Origin: Macrocybe gigantea
Lineage: Eukaryota; Basidiomycota; Agaricomycetes; Agaricales; Callistosporiaceae
DNA: 64,000 nt
Assembly (NCBI GenBank): GCA_011319805.1
Contig: SJRY01000329.1
Span: 186,001-250,000 of the forward strand
Direction: 5' to 3'
Part shown: one piece after another, positions 23,899 through 34,910 of the stretch
Layout of the letters: the number at the start of each line of letters is the position of its first letter
Numbering within the stretch: position 1 is the stretch's first letter
The notes under the pieces: model-generated
What the model was told of the DNA's origin: nothing
Databases searched by the model: none
What the model saw: the letters and a program-made list of their open reading frames with translations, nothing else
Made by a program: the position numbers and the translations under genes

Positions 23899-25700
23899 AT
23901 GAATACGCTCGCCAAAGAAAAAAGTCGCGTAAGTGATCCCTCGCTCTTGAAATTTGAAGGATACTACGTACTGTCTGCCAGTTACAAGAAGAGTTGGGTC
24001 TGACCTTTGACCGCGAGCGCCGGCTAGCTTTTTGGGACTCAATGAGAAGTTGGTTTGTGCAACAAGGGTATACACCGTATGAGCGCATATACGATGACGG
24101 AGAACCAACGTACTATACGAGACCCACTTATCCCAACTTGCCACCAGAGTCCAAATTTCCGTACGCCCGCCTTTGGAAGGACGGTGATCCACCTTGCAAT
24201 TTTTATGATGGCAGTTATGTGAGTCTGGGCTCCGCTTTCCAAGTACGGCATTGTAACAAATCGCACAGGGACATGTCATTTGTGCCCAAGATGCTCAAGG
24301 ACGACACGTTACCCTGAAGCTGATAAAAGATGGCACAGAAGAGTACCGTGTTAACCGGTTTCTCTTCGATCTCTGCCGAGAATCTTCTGGGAACTTGGAT
24401 TCATTTAACAATGTCATTCCCGTATTGGATTTGATTCCAATTGAGGACCATTGGTTCGTCGTAATGCCGAGGTGAGCCAAGCTATTTGACGTTCCATTTC
24501 TGGTCGTGAATGGCTTCTCATGGAAGCGGCCTCGAGATGGGGGATGCATCCTCATCTTCCAGATTTCTTTTCTGTTAAGGATCTACTTCAGTTCATCCAT
24601 TCACTTCTGAAGGTATCTTCAATGATTATTCCGATTCATATTTGATACTTAGCCTTGCTATAGGGTCTGAATTTTCTGCACAAGAATAATATCTTTCACG
24701 GTGTAAGCTGTTTTTAGCATCCTCCGACGCAATTCCTTTATTTTGATAATCTTTCTATAGGATATATCGCCAAACAACCTCCTTACAAACGATCTGTCGT
24801 CAGACCTCCGAGCCAAATACATGACGAGGAGCGGATTGAGATTTCATGGCTTACTGGTATATGCGATTTTTGATTTCAATTGTTCAGTCATGTTTCCTCG
24901 GACTTTTGCGCGCGCGCAATGCCGTCTTCCATACACGAGGTCCTGGCGCGGTACTCCTTGGTACATGCCAGCCGATACAACAGCAGGAGAATTTGACTTT
25001 GACCCATTTGCTTGGGACGTAGGCGCTTTGGGAATCTTTCTGTGCAGGCGCTTTCAGGTAACGTGGTCTGCTTCGATTCGCTTCAGGCTTCGCTTCTGAT
25101 TCCAATTTTTGAAATAGCAATATACGCCGGTTCTCCCCGTTCTTGCTCCTCTTCTAGACATGATGGTGACCTGGGATGTCCCACGACGCTTCACTTCATC
25201 GGAGGCTCTCGGATTCCTCGAACGAGTACAATCAGAGATGACAGAGGACCAGCTTTCTCAAGTCTTGACAGGTGAGAACCAGTCTTGGGAAAGGTATGAT
25301 GAATACGATCGTTGGAAGGATTTGAATACTACCTTTATCCAAAAATGGGGGCATTATCGAGGTCGGCCCCTTCCCTGGACGAAAAAGCTGATGCGTATGA
25401 TATGTGGTAGTCGTCCGTGGGTACTTCACATCGTCGCTTTCCTCAGACGATCCATGCACGCGAAGCGGAGAAAGATAATTTTGAGTTGACTTGTTACAAG
25501 TACAGTATGATGCATTAGTTCTTTCAATTTAATGGGATGAAAGCTTTACGGAAAAATGATATTAGCACTTTCTTTGGGCATTTCGCTCTGATGATCAAAA
25601 TGTAAGGAGTGCTGAGGACGACCTGTTTGAGGAATATACTAGTATACCATATGGAGGTGGCATGACACCTTCCAGGCCGGGTTCTTAATCTTCTAAGTCC
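23805..25700 (+). repeat. inverted segmental duplication, copy 2 (gene D)
   Basis: Partner of 8690-10640. The left limit lies inside the divergent R/K promoter. Confidence 0.65.
23899..25489 (+). CDS. kinase-like protein, family K copy D (HGD/DFN type)
   Basis: Start MNTLAKEKSR, GT-AG intron, then LQEELGLTFDRERRLAFW. Landmarks: RHVTLKLIKDGTEEYR, PVLDLIPIEDHWFVVMPR, RWGMHPHLPDFF, NIFHG-intron-DISPNNLL, IFDFNCSVMF, GTPWYMPADT, DPFAWDVGALGI, RFTSSEAL, tail RRSMHAKRRKIILS. The frames join throughout. It is a recent inverted duplicate of copy B: introns and about 200 bp of 3' flank are also alike. Unlike B it keeps the divergent R partner. Basic C-terminal tail (RRSMHAKRRK) could direct the protein to the nucleus or to membranes; that is inference. 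Confidence 0.73.
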
Positions 25701-26022
25701 TTCACCGTCTAGGGATGATGTGCAGGTAAGAATCACGTCAAGATCTGACCTTCTGGGCATACCAGGTCTGAAGAGGATCTTGCACAGTGTTGTTCAAGTC
25801 GGCGGATAAACGTCCAAAGTCGTGCAAAGCCGGCTTAAGCCGCACATCAGGCGCCAAAGTAGACTATAGCGACCCCCCATCCGACTTTTGTCACATGTAG
25901 TGTATTATGTAATGGCGAAGGCAGAGCAACAGCACAAGCCGCCGCTACGAAAGGTCGAAGGCAAAGCACACGGCCAGTTATAGCACGTCGTCCGCTCTTG
26001 CATAAATATATTTGATCTACCT
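25490..26022. other. 3' flank of copy D and intergenic DNA
   Basis: 25490-25700 matches the flank of copy B. The rest shows no gene. Confidence 0.45.
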
Positions 26023-26457
26023 CTATACTCTGAGAATGTTTTCCGTAGTGTCATCGAGATCTAGCTCGAGATCCGCCTCGCCACTAGTATCCAATTCCAA
26101 CAATTTGTACACTTCTAATTCATCCTCCAGGCTGCCGACAGCACTCCGCATCTGTGCTTCTGTCCAATGTTCATTAGTGAAATCAAAAAGATCCAAAATT
26201 GTAAATGAGAATGTCGACGACGATGCATCATCGATGAACATTGAGGAATCACTGTCATCCTCATCAGCCGACCTTTCAATCTCTTGAACAATGGCCTGAA
26301 GAGATCGGGTTATGAGGTTGGGTGCTGGATAAATGGTTTCTGATGAAGCATCGGCCTGTTCTGTCGACGATAGGTCACGGGTGACCTGAATCGATGGAAT
26401 CTGTTCCGTCGCCGTCGCTGGTGCCACTGTGGTTGCTGTTGGAGCTGTGTCGTGCAT
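26023..26457 (-). CDS. hypothetical acidic protein
   Basis: Open frame of about 145 codons from the first ATG (26457); the frame is open further upstream without ATG. The product is rich in Asp, Glu, Ser and Thr (for example RSADEDDSDSS and DLELDLDDTTEN), with one hydrophobic patch ILDLFDFT. No domain recognised. It stands between a kinase-like gene and the 3' end of a retroelement; it could be part of a mobile element or not a gene at all. Confidence 0.3.
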   Translation of the reverse strand: MHDTAPTATTVAPATATEQIPSIQVTRDLSSTEQADASSETIYPAPNLITRSLQAIVQEIERSADEDDSDSSMFIDDASSSTFSFTILDLFDFTNEHWTEAQMRSAVGSLEDELEVYKLLELDTSGEADLELDLDDTTENILRV

Positions 26458-27641
26458 CAGATCAATGAGTGGCGCCCAATCAGCATGGTTCGACCCCGTT
26501 GGACCGCTCACTACAACATGAGGCACCTCTTACGTCGGGCATCACTAACGGATCGTATTTTGGGAGACGGAGGGAACGACGATGCGGAATTATAATCACA
26601 ATGACAATGACAAAGAATAATTCCTAACTACGTTACATCAGCAACTCAGGTAAAGATACCTCATTAGGAAAGTAGTCGAAGCAGGGCACGACTATGAACA
26701 AGTATAGAAATTAAGTAGTGGAGATTAAGTGAGAGATGTATGGGGGGGGGCAAAGGCATGTTGAACATTAGCGGATGCATAAATAGAATAGGCAGTTTGA
26801 CGGGCTCTGGCCCAGATCTGGCCAGCGAGGTGGATTGCTGCCATATGCCAAGTGGTTGTGAGTCGAGTAGCGAGAGTGGTGGGCAGCTTGAGGTGATCAA
26901 TAATGGGCGTGAAGCCTAAGTAATAATGCATCTGACCCATAGGCCAGACTGGTGAATCAAGAAAGAGGTGAGATGAAATCAAAAATACCATGATCTGTGT
27001 GTGAGACGGTATCGTCTGAGGTACAAGGTGTCGCACAGAGGTGTCAAGAGAGATTTGTGCTGAGGTGCGCAAAGCACGGAAGTGCGGACACTGAACAAAG
27101 AGATGGTGAGGTGACTCTGGCAACAAGCACCCATACCTGCACCAAGGTTGGTTGGGATGGCCGATGCGAGCCGTCAAAGTGCTGTTATCATCAAGCTGGC
27201 CGCTTCTTGCATATAACTGGATGAGGGCAGAGTAGGCAAATGGAGATTGGACATAGGGAAACGAAGGAGGCGGTCGTAGATCATACAGAAGAGGTGATAT
27301 GATCCGAGACCTCCAAGGTTCGTAGCAGAGGATCTGTTATGATGCTTGGTGGGCTAGGAGCCGTGCCACCAGAGACCCCTCAGAATCCACGTAACCATGC
27401 TGACACAAAAAGACACAATATGGTTTTAGCATGAACGAAGGTATAGGGAAGGGAACAGGTGGCAGGAAGTAGGAGTGAGCATGCAATGCGAGATGATCTG
27501 CTGCACGATTAAGTCATGAGGGAAGCGAGGAGTCGGCAGTGTGCGCCTTTACATGTGAGACCCAGATTGTTGCCACTGATGTGGAGTCTTCTGTCATTGG
27601 CACTGATAATTGCACTGTCGCATTGGAGGTTGGCCCCATCG

Positions 27642-28805
27642 TCACTGAGGGTCAACTCCTGCTAGTGCAAAGATGCTCGCTAGCCACTGATAAAGAGCAG
27701 ATGGAGCGGCCCAACATTGTCGCAACCAATGGATGATCGGTAGGTAGTCCGTGTATACCGTTCCTCTGCCATCCCGCTTGGCAAGAAGGCAAGCCGCAAG
27801 ACAAGCAGCAATTTCGGCTTCAGCAGTGCCAGCGTCATACCAGGGACAGGAGAGGGATGCAATGAAAGCATTGGCTGGCGTGATAACAGAAAGAGTCAAA
27901 GAAGGGGGAGATGTTGATAAGGAAGAGGGCATAGATGAACTGACTAAAGAAGCATCTGATGCAAATAATTGCAGAAAATCATCATGGTGAAACGTAGGCA
28001 GCTGTGAGTGAGAAAGACTGCATATGAAGTCTTCCACAATGGATTGCCGAATGGAAGAAGGCAAGATAGATAAAGAAGTGGGAAAAGCATACCATGGAAG
28101 GGAGATCAGTACACGCTGAAGCCAGATGGCAACTGATGACCAATCATTATAGAGTGATGGAGAGATATCAATGTGGTTAGGAGGCATGAAGTGAAAGGAA
28201 AGAGAAAAGGTAGGAGAGATAGAAAATGTGCCGAAGGCGGCTAGGGTTGAAAAGTTAGCACGGTGCAAGCGTGCTAGCTGGTGTCTGTTAGCTGTCATAC
28301 AGGTTAGCACATTGGGATGCATCTCTGTATAATTGGCCAAGTGCTCAAGTGCAAGAGCTGGGGAGAGAAGAAAAGAGAAGTCAGTAATAGGCATGGTGCA
28401 ATCGCTAGAGCGAAGAGCATCATATGCAAAAAGCCAATGACATGGAAATTTACGATGAAGTTGGGTGGAATGTCGGGAAGAAGAGGGAAATTGCAATGGC
28501 AGAAGGCAGGCATTGAAAGCACAAGTCCAGTCGCTATAGGTGATAGAGGCCATATATTGGAAGACTAGAATAGAGTGGTTGAGATCTCGCAGAACACCTG
28601 ATATTGCTGCGAGGGAGTTGAGATAAGCGACTGAGGGAAGGCCAAAGCCATGAAATGCAAGTGGTAAGTTCAAAATAGTAGGAGAACAGGAGAATGGAAA
28701 TGAATAATAGTGGTGTATCTTGGCTACAACGAGGCGGTCCAGATGTTCAGCATCGGAGGCTGCTATGGGCTGGAGCTGGAGGCGAGGATGTAATTTTGAC
28801 AACAG
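27642..28805 (-). pseudogene. LINE-like RNase H region
   Basis: Same frame as the RT, directly after its TAG. RNase H acidic residues are present in FASDASL, AEAEIAACL and VYTDYL. The frame ends at 27642, before the last RNase H segment (HVKAHTAD..NRAADH near 27.5 kb), which lies in another frame and holds a TGA. Confidence 0.68.
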
Positions 28806-30662
28806 CTATTGAGAAAGGAGTCTTATGATAGCTGTTAGAGGTAGTGGACGCCATGAATAGGGAAATTGGAAGGCATTAATAAGGTCGCACAAATGATGAT
28901 ACTGGAGCTTGGGGCAATCAATTGGAGTGCGGAGAAAGGTAAGGTGATCATGAATGACAGGCATGCTTTGCCAGAGTGTGATGGAGGTGGAAGGATCTGT
29001 GGGCAGCACAGATGGAATAGAGGCAAATTCATCATGTGCTGGATAATCATCAGTATTAAAAGCATAGACCGCCGACTTTGACCATGCAGTCTCCCAGCCA
29101 TATGTAGCCTGGAAACGGTCTGCAAGGTGTGCCTTGTGCAGTAGGCGATGCCATGAGTTGTCAAATAGAAGACTGTCGTCCATTGCTTCAACCATCACGG
29201 GGGCCACAGTAAGATTATCAGAGAGTAGGTGTGGTCGGGCGATGCGGTTTTGATGAGTAGATAAGAGGAGCCGGTCAGGATCACAACACGTGAGGTCATG
29301 CAACCAATGGCTAAGAAGACTGGTAGTAAGTGTACACTTAAGAGGAGAAAGTGAACTGCCTTGTTTAGTCACGCCGTCAACAATGAATTCTGGTGTAAGC
29401 CCATAAGCCGTCTTGACCCGATATGGGACATGAGCCTGTGCTGAGATGTCAAGGTGTTTAATGGAGGAAGGGAGGTGAAATGCATCGAGGGCGTCATAAA
29501 AACCCTGAGGTTCGAGCATGTCAAAGCCCTTTTTCTGGTTGCGCTGTAAGATAAAAAGTGACTGGTGTTCACGGTTAGCCCACTTGAGAATTTGAGCTAT
29601 AAAAGACAGCAAGTCTCTTTGTTGAGCCCCAAGTTGCGTAGCAATCTGCAACGAGGGGATAATAGCACGAGCTTGAAGGTAAGGAGTTAGTTGACGGTTG
29701 AGCCAAGCAAAGGAAAGGTTAGCTAAGACATTGCTACAGGCAATGCCACGATAGTTGGCTAGAGAAGTATTAGGGCCTCGCTTGTGAATGGTAGATAGAT
29801 GAACAGGCTTGACACAATCCGGCAGATGGGAATTAGAAATGATGTAGTTAAGCAGTTGGAGAATAAGGCTGAGGGCATGGTCAGAAAGGTGTGGAAGCCA
29901 CCATTTTTCCCAGCCATCAGGACCTGGAGCAGGTCTGCGATTACCTGCTTTCATAAGGGCCTTGAGGTCCACAAGGGACAATAGCTGAGGCCATGTGAAG
30001 GGATGGACAGTAGAGGACTCTGAGATCGCCTGCACAGAAGGGCTGTACATCCACGGCTTTACCTGTGATGGACGCCGGGTGCGCTGATAAAGCTGCTGAA
30101 AGTAATCAGTAGTAATACGGATGATATGAGATGGGCCCGTTTGCAGGGAGTCAAGTGAGTTATCATGAGAGGGAGAAAGGGCTAAAGGCAATGGAGAGTG
30201 GTAAGCTGGATAGAGACGCTTGGCGGATCCGCCACGTAGGAGACCGGACATAGTGCGAAGATGACGTTGACTGGCATGGCGTGCAGTCTCCTTCTTTTCT
30301 TCTGCATAGCGACACCAATGAAGAAGTTGCCGGGTACGAGTAAGGAATGCAAGAAATGTGGAAGGGGCCTGTGAAGATGATTGCTGCAGGCCGTCATAGG
30401 CAAGCCGAAAAGGATGCACCCATGATGCCATGGGTAGCGGTACTTGTCGTTTAAGTGCGGAGATGAGGCGATTGGTGCGCTTGATAGCTAACATAATAAG
30501 TTGAATGGTAGGGTTGATTACCTTGTAGGAAATGTCAAGAGCGCGCTGAGGTGAACGGAAACTTTGCTGCGTGGCTTTAACAACTTGCTCAAGTGGAGTT
30601 ATGTAATCATAACTAAAAAGGCAAAGTCGACCAATAGTCTCCAATAGTCTACGACCTCCCAT
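28806..30662 (-). pseudogene. LINE-like reverse transcriptase ORF
   Basis: About 618 codons open from ATG 30662 (MGGRRLLETIG) to TAG at 28806-28808. It contains the whole palm: motif A KKGFDML, motif B GVTKQGSSLSP and motif C MDD. Ends SWRPLPLTAIIRLLSQ and then reads on in frame past the TAG into the RNase H part. Confidence 0.75.
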
Positions 30663-30870
30663 CAAAGTCGACGTATATTCGGCTTAGTCGTCTGACCGAC
30701 TTCAACCGAAAGTCGCCGACTGGAACAACACTGATCTTGCATGATTGTTCCTCACGCACATGTTCTGAAAATATGATCAACTTGAAAAGGACAAGAGCAA
30801 ATATACATCTACAACGTAAACAGAAAGGCGGAATTAACGCACAACTGATGTGATGGTGTTCTCTGCCAAA

Positions 30871-31304
30871 ATGAATATCTCAACATCCTCAAAGAGCGTC
30901 GTAAGTCCTATCCAAGTACTTCCAGCTGCCGAAGGCACTAGGTCGAGATGATGACCGCGAGCATCGTAAGGCGTTCTGGGAATCTATGAAGGGTTAGTTG
31001 ATGGTGCATGGATACACGCCATATAAACGTATATACGAAGATGGATGGCCGACATACCGTTTCGCTCCGGTGGACCGATGACGGCGGATGAGCTTTCTGT
31101 ATCCTGATGGGCGAGCACCGGTCTGATGAGGGGTACGATGAGTGCGACCGTTGTAAGGGTTTAGATGTGACTTTGGTCCGGAAATGGTCACGTTATCGAG
31201 CGCCGCCGTTGCCTTGGACGAGAAGGCTGATGCGCATGTTTTGCTGTGGTCGTCCATGGATCCTTCATGTGGTTGCCTTATACGTCGGTCTGCTAATGGC
31301 TTAA
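30871..31304 (+). pseudogene. family K kinase-like pseudogene (copy E), internally deleted
   Basis: Starts like copy A: MNISTSSKSV, GT-AG intron, then LPKALGRDDDREHRKAFW. An in-frame TAG replaces the Trp codon of the D-W-F motif after ESMKG. It continues to YTPYKRIYEDGWPTYR and then, near 31090, jumps straight to the C-terminal exon (ECDRCKGLD, then KWSRYRAPPLPWTRRLMR). All of the catalytic core is missing. The upstream 140 bp match those of copy A almost base for base, so E and A are recent relatives. No R gene lies directly upstream; the LINE-like element does. Confidence 0.8.
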
Positions 31305-31531
31305 CAACCGTTACTCGAGTACGGAGGGAAAGAATTGAAGGAAATGATAATGCTATCAGTCATCCTTTCGTCGCCTCCACACAGCAAGCAATTCAAGATT
31401 ATCTCATTCAGTCAACAGTTATATCGTTCGTGTTGGAATTACAATTGGGGGAAGGACCGCACAACAGCAGTCATAGTCTCAGTCAAGGGATTTGGCACTT
31501 TGGAAATGGAAAAACATTCGGTGGTGTCTTG

Positions 31532-32356
31532 TCAGCCGCGACGTACGAACTGCAGGTCTGAGTGCCGAAGCTGGTCGACATGTGTATTTCTGAACCTGAC
31601 TTTCTCTGTAGTGAGACGTAAGACCGTAACCTTGTAATGCGCCAAGTGCCACGGCGGGACATAGTTATAGCCTCCCTGTTGTGTTGATGTCAGAACCGGT
31701 TCAAATTCTGGGTCATGCTGAACTTACAGATTTGCTTTGTGGGGGACTGGCAATCGCCACCAACGTTCCTGCGGCAATGGTTTGATGGCCACCTCTCATA
31801 GGATACGTAAAGTCCCGTAGCAAATAAAGCCGCTCACTCGTCTGTTTCAAACCCGGTCTCAGATGATATGCTACGAATGGAGGGAAAAGTATCAACTCAC
31901 CCTGTAAGTAGCTTCACGGCATTTTCCATTTTCCGATTCGGCCAACATCCGGTGAGAGACCAAATGGTTTTCAATGGTGAAGTTCTGCACCCATTTTTCG
32001 CAATCTAATTCTGTTGAAACTCGATAAACTGCATTCTCAGCTGTGAGCGGTGCAGTAGAGCCCTAAGGAAAGTCGTAAGACCGCAGAGGCAAGGGATCCA
32101 AGTTGGAAGGGCAATACAGTCAGATTAGCAGCAGTAACTTGGTCGATTCGTAGCTCGCGCCCATGGGTAACAGACCTCGGTTGATATCCGCTGCTGTACA
32201 GGGTATAGGACGGCAGGAGGAGCCGACATATGGAACCCACCTGCTTGGAAATGTGAAAGTCAGCCCATCCTGGATCGACAAGAAAATGCACAAGAATCAG
32301 ACCCGGTGAGGCGTGTTGGTGCTGTGAGGAGTCTGAGGTGGTTGCATAAGAGACAT
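31532..32356 (-). CDS. family R protein copy 3 (MS..PQTP, unknown function)
   Basis: Five exons with 18, 41, 54, 38 and 47 codons, 198 residues, every intron phase 0. Start ATG 32356: MSLMQPPQTPHSTNTPHR; exon 2 VGSICRLLLPS and HGRELRI; exon 3 LTAENAVYRVSTELD with IENHLVSHRML; exon 4 SERLYLLRDFTYPMRGG and AAGTLV; exon 5 VPPWHLAHYKVTVLRLTT and LRHSDLQFVRRG. Exon lengths match copy 2 except for one codon in the last exon. A TATA box (minus strand, 32412-32418) lies 56 bp upstream. Intact, although its kinase-like neighbour F is decaying. No recognised domain. Confidence 0.75.
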
Positions 32357-32671
32357 GATAGAATCTGTCGTTTGTGCTGAAAGATATCCTGCAGACAGAC
32401 TCGGAGCACCCCTTTATATGTTGACCATCTGCCTGGAATGGAAATGGTTTAATGTGGATGAGATGTGCGCGAAAAGGGCCGGACGCCATGTTCCCAGACT
32501 CGCAGAGGACATCGAGTCATTGGCAGTCATTTGCACGAATAACGGAAATGGTTCCTGGGTTCTGAACGAGGGCATAATGGGGATAATCAAGATGAACAAA
32601 CACTAGTATACGCCTACAACCATAAACACGAAGGTTGAACTAATGTTGATGCGATGGTGTTGCCTACCAAA
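32357..32671. promoter_or_regulatory. divergent promoter region, module 3 (R3/K-F)
   Basis: 315 bp between start codons, R TATA box at 32412-32418. The 80 bp next to gene F are similar to the promoters of A and E (GATGGTGTT..CCAAAATGAA). Confidence 0.55.
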
Positions 32672-34910
32672 ATGAACTCCTCAACCTCCTCAACAAAGAG
32701 TCCCGTAAGTCGTTATTTATCTTCGTGACTCAGTATCCTATCGGGTTTCTCCTAGCTGCAGGAAGAATTAAGACGAAATGATGACCGCGAGCATCGTGTG
32801 GCGTTCTGGGAATCTATGAGGGATTGGTTTATAGCGCGTGGATATACGCCTTATACGCGTATATACGAAGATGGATGGCCGACGTACCGTTCCAGTCCAG
32901 CGAATCCTAATTCTGCACAGAAATCCGAGTTTCCTTACGCCTATCACTCGAACCATAGCGAGCCACCGAATGTGTTCTTCGACAATGAATCCGTGAGCAG
33001 TGCCTCACTTCATTTACCCACAAAATCGTGGACTGAGTGGCCTAAATGATGCAGAAAACCATTATCTGTGCACAGGATAGCCAGGGGCGACACGTCGTCA
33101 TGAAGCTGGTAAAACATGGCACGGAGGAATTCCGCATCAACGAGTACCTCTTTAGTCTCTGGAGAAATGCTCCGCCGGATTTTGAAACGTTCAACCATGT
33201 TATCCCGGTATTAGACATGATCCCGCTCGAGGATTACTGGTTCGTCGTAATGCCAAGGTCAGTGTTCTATTATGCAATTCATAATTGTATGATGCGATTC
33301 TCAGACGCCAAATGATATAGATGGGGTGTCAGTCCTTCACTACCTCAGTTCTTCACAGTCGGAGAACTGCTTCACTTCATCCACTGCCTTCTCAGAGTGC
33401 GTATTGGTTAAAACTATTTCCATCCGTTACATTAAGCTCGACTGTAGGGTTTGAAATTTCTACATGATCGAAACATTTTTCACGGCGTGAAGTTTTGCCA
33501 CTATCCATCGAGACATGTGCGACCAGACTAAAGCCTACTTTATTCCTAGGACATCTCGGACGGTAACGTGCTCGTTAACGAGTTTACGTCTGATATCAGT
33601 CCCCGCAACGGCATGCGCAACGACTTGCGTCCCGCGGTATTGACATATGCTATTCTTGACTTCAACTTCTCAATCAAGTTTCCTCCAGACTATACGCATG
33701 AAGAATGTCGTCTTCCGTATACTAAATCTTGGCAAGGCACACCCGGCTTTCGCCTCCCGATACATACGCGGGAGAATTCGATTTCGATCCGTTTGCTGGG
33801 ATGTAGCCTGTTAGGCATCGTTTTCTGCGGCTGTCTCAGGTGCATGCGACGTTCTTGACTCGTCGGATCCATGGATGCTATTTCGTTTTGAAAAATAGCA
33901 ATACACGCCGGCCATTCCTATGCTCGCTCCGCTTCTCGACAAGATGGTCACCTGGGATATTCCGCAGCGCTTCACTGCATCAGAAGCACTCGCATTCTTG
34001 GAAGACATGCGCTCAGAGCTGACGGAATATGAGCTTAACCGTAACCTTTACGGTTTTAAAGAGTTCTCAGGTGTTTTCTGGGAAAAATGTGATAGGTGGA
34101 AGGATCTGGACGCCGAGTTCATACAGAAATGGTCGCACTATCGAACGCCGCCTATTCCCTGGACGAAGCGAGTCATGAAAACGATATGCGGCGGTCGTTT
34201 ATGGGTCGCACACACGGTCGCCTTCGTGAGACGGTTGGGGAACGCTATATGGCAGATGATAACGGGCACTTCGAATTTCACCTTCCTGGGCATATCACGA
34301 TGGACCGCGTTTTGCCAGCGCGGTTCAACCCTAAAATTATGAGATATTGATTTAGAAACAATATGAATCGTGATTTGAGCTTCCTAGATAATCGCGCCCG
34401 CGCCAGATTCAACCGATCGGCCGAGGGAGGAGCTGCACCCGGTCAAGGCCATGATGCGAATTTCGGAAGAACGGAAAACGCGAAACGCGAAGAGATATGG
34501 CGAACATGGGGGGTTGATGTCAAGCAAAAGCTGTATGATATCGCCAGAAGCTTTGACAGCTTTTTCGTTCCTGCCTCATGTAGTCTGACGGAAACCTGAC
34601 TCAAGGAAAAAAAACGCCACTGCGAAAGGGGGTTGTGTTCGTTATCCGAAGCTCTGAACACGCCTTCTGAGCGATTGGACCCACTTTGATACTCCACATA
34701 TAGTGAGCGAGCATGTGTAAATGTCAAAAAAGCAGGCCAACAATACAAACGCCGCGATCGCCACGTAGCTCTCACATTTTCCCTTCGCCGATCAGGGTGA
34801 CCAAGGGGGGGTACAGGATAGGCCTCATTGGACAGACTGCACCGCGACGGAGTCAGAACTGCAGCTCAGGAACGTTAAGGAAGGAGGATTGATCGCATCT
34901 GAAAAGCTGT
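32600..34910 (+). repeat. inverted segmental duplication, copy 2 (gene F)
   Basis: Partner of 6330-8613. The 3' flank is conserved to about 34910. Confidence 0.62.
32672..34342 (+). pseudogene. family K kinase-like copy F, helix-F region scrambled
   Basis: Start MNSSTSSTKSP (32672-32704), intron 32705-32755, then LQEELRRNDDREHRVAFW. Landmarks: RHVVMKLVKHGTEEFR, PVLDMIPLEDYWFVVMPR, NIFHG-intron-DISDGNVL, ILDFNFSIKF, GTPGF. Close relative of copy A. Compared with A, three single T losses within about 80 bp (TTTT to TTT in the GGCTTTTCGCC stretch, TT to T in GCTTGGG, TTT to TT in TGTTTAGG) shift the frame and bring it back. The protein stays open but the APE/helix F segment (DPFAWDVACLGI in A) is replaced by unrelated residues. 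The C-terminal exon is normal (RFTASEAL, tail to 34342). Either a decaying gene or homopolymer sequencing error; if the latter, F is an intact fifth member. Confidence 0.65.

Larger units (their letters stand above)
26660..30662 (-). mobile_element. degenerate LINE-like (non-LTR) retrotransposon
   Basis: Reverse transcriptase then RNase H then a C-terminal Cys/His motif, read on the minus strand. RT landmarks: APGPDGWEKWW, IHKRGPNTSLANYRGIACSN, KKGFDML (motif A), GVTKQGSSLSPLK (motif B), EAMDDSLLF (motif C, MDD instead of YADD). The RT frame stops at TAG 28806-28808 and continues in the same frame into RNase H: FASDASL, AEAEIAACLAACL, VYTDYLPII, and HVKAHTAD followed by a TGA then NRAADHLA. 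A further frame change precedes CRYGC-x7-HH-x4-C (about 27.1 kb). No endonuclease domain was found 5' of the RT, which fits 5' truncation. The element abuts the promoter of pseudogene E. A 10-bp tandem duplication lies at 30631-30650. Ends are approximate; no target duplication seen. Confidence 0.8.

Noticed and set aside
34363..34599. Open frame after kinase-like gene F (KQKLYDIARSF)
   Set aside because: Similar DNA follows copy A, but the frame is not kept between the two, so it is duplicated flank rather than a gene.
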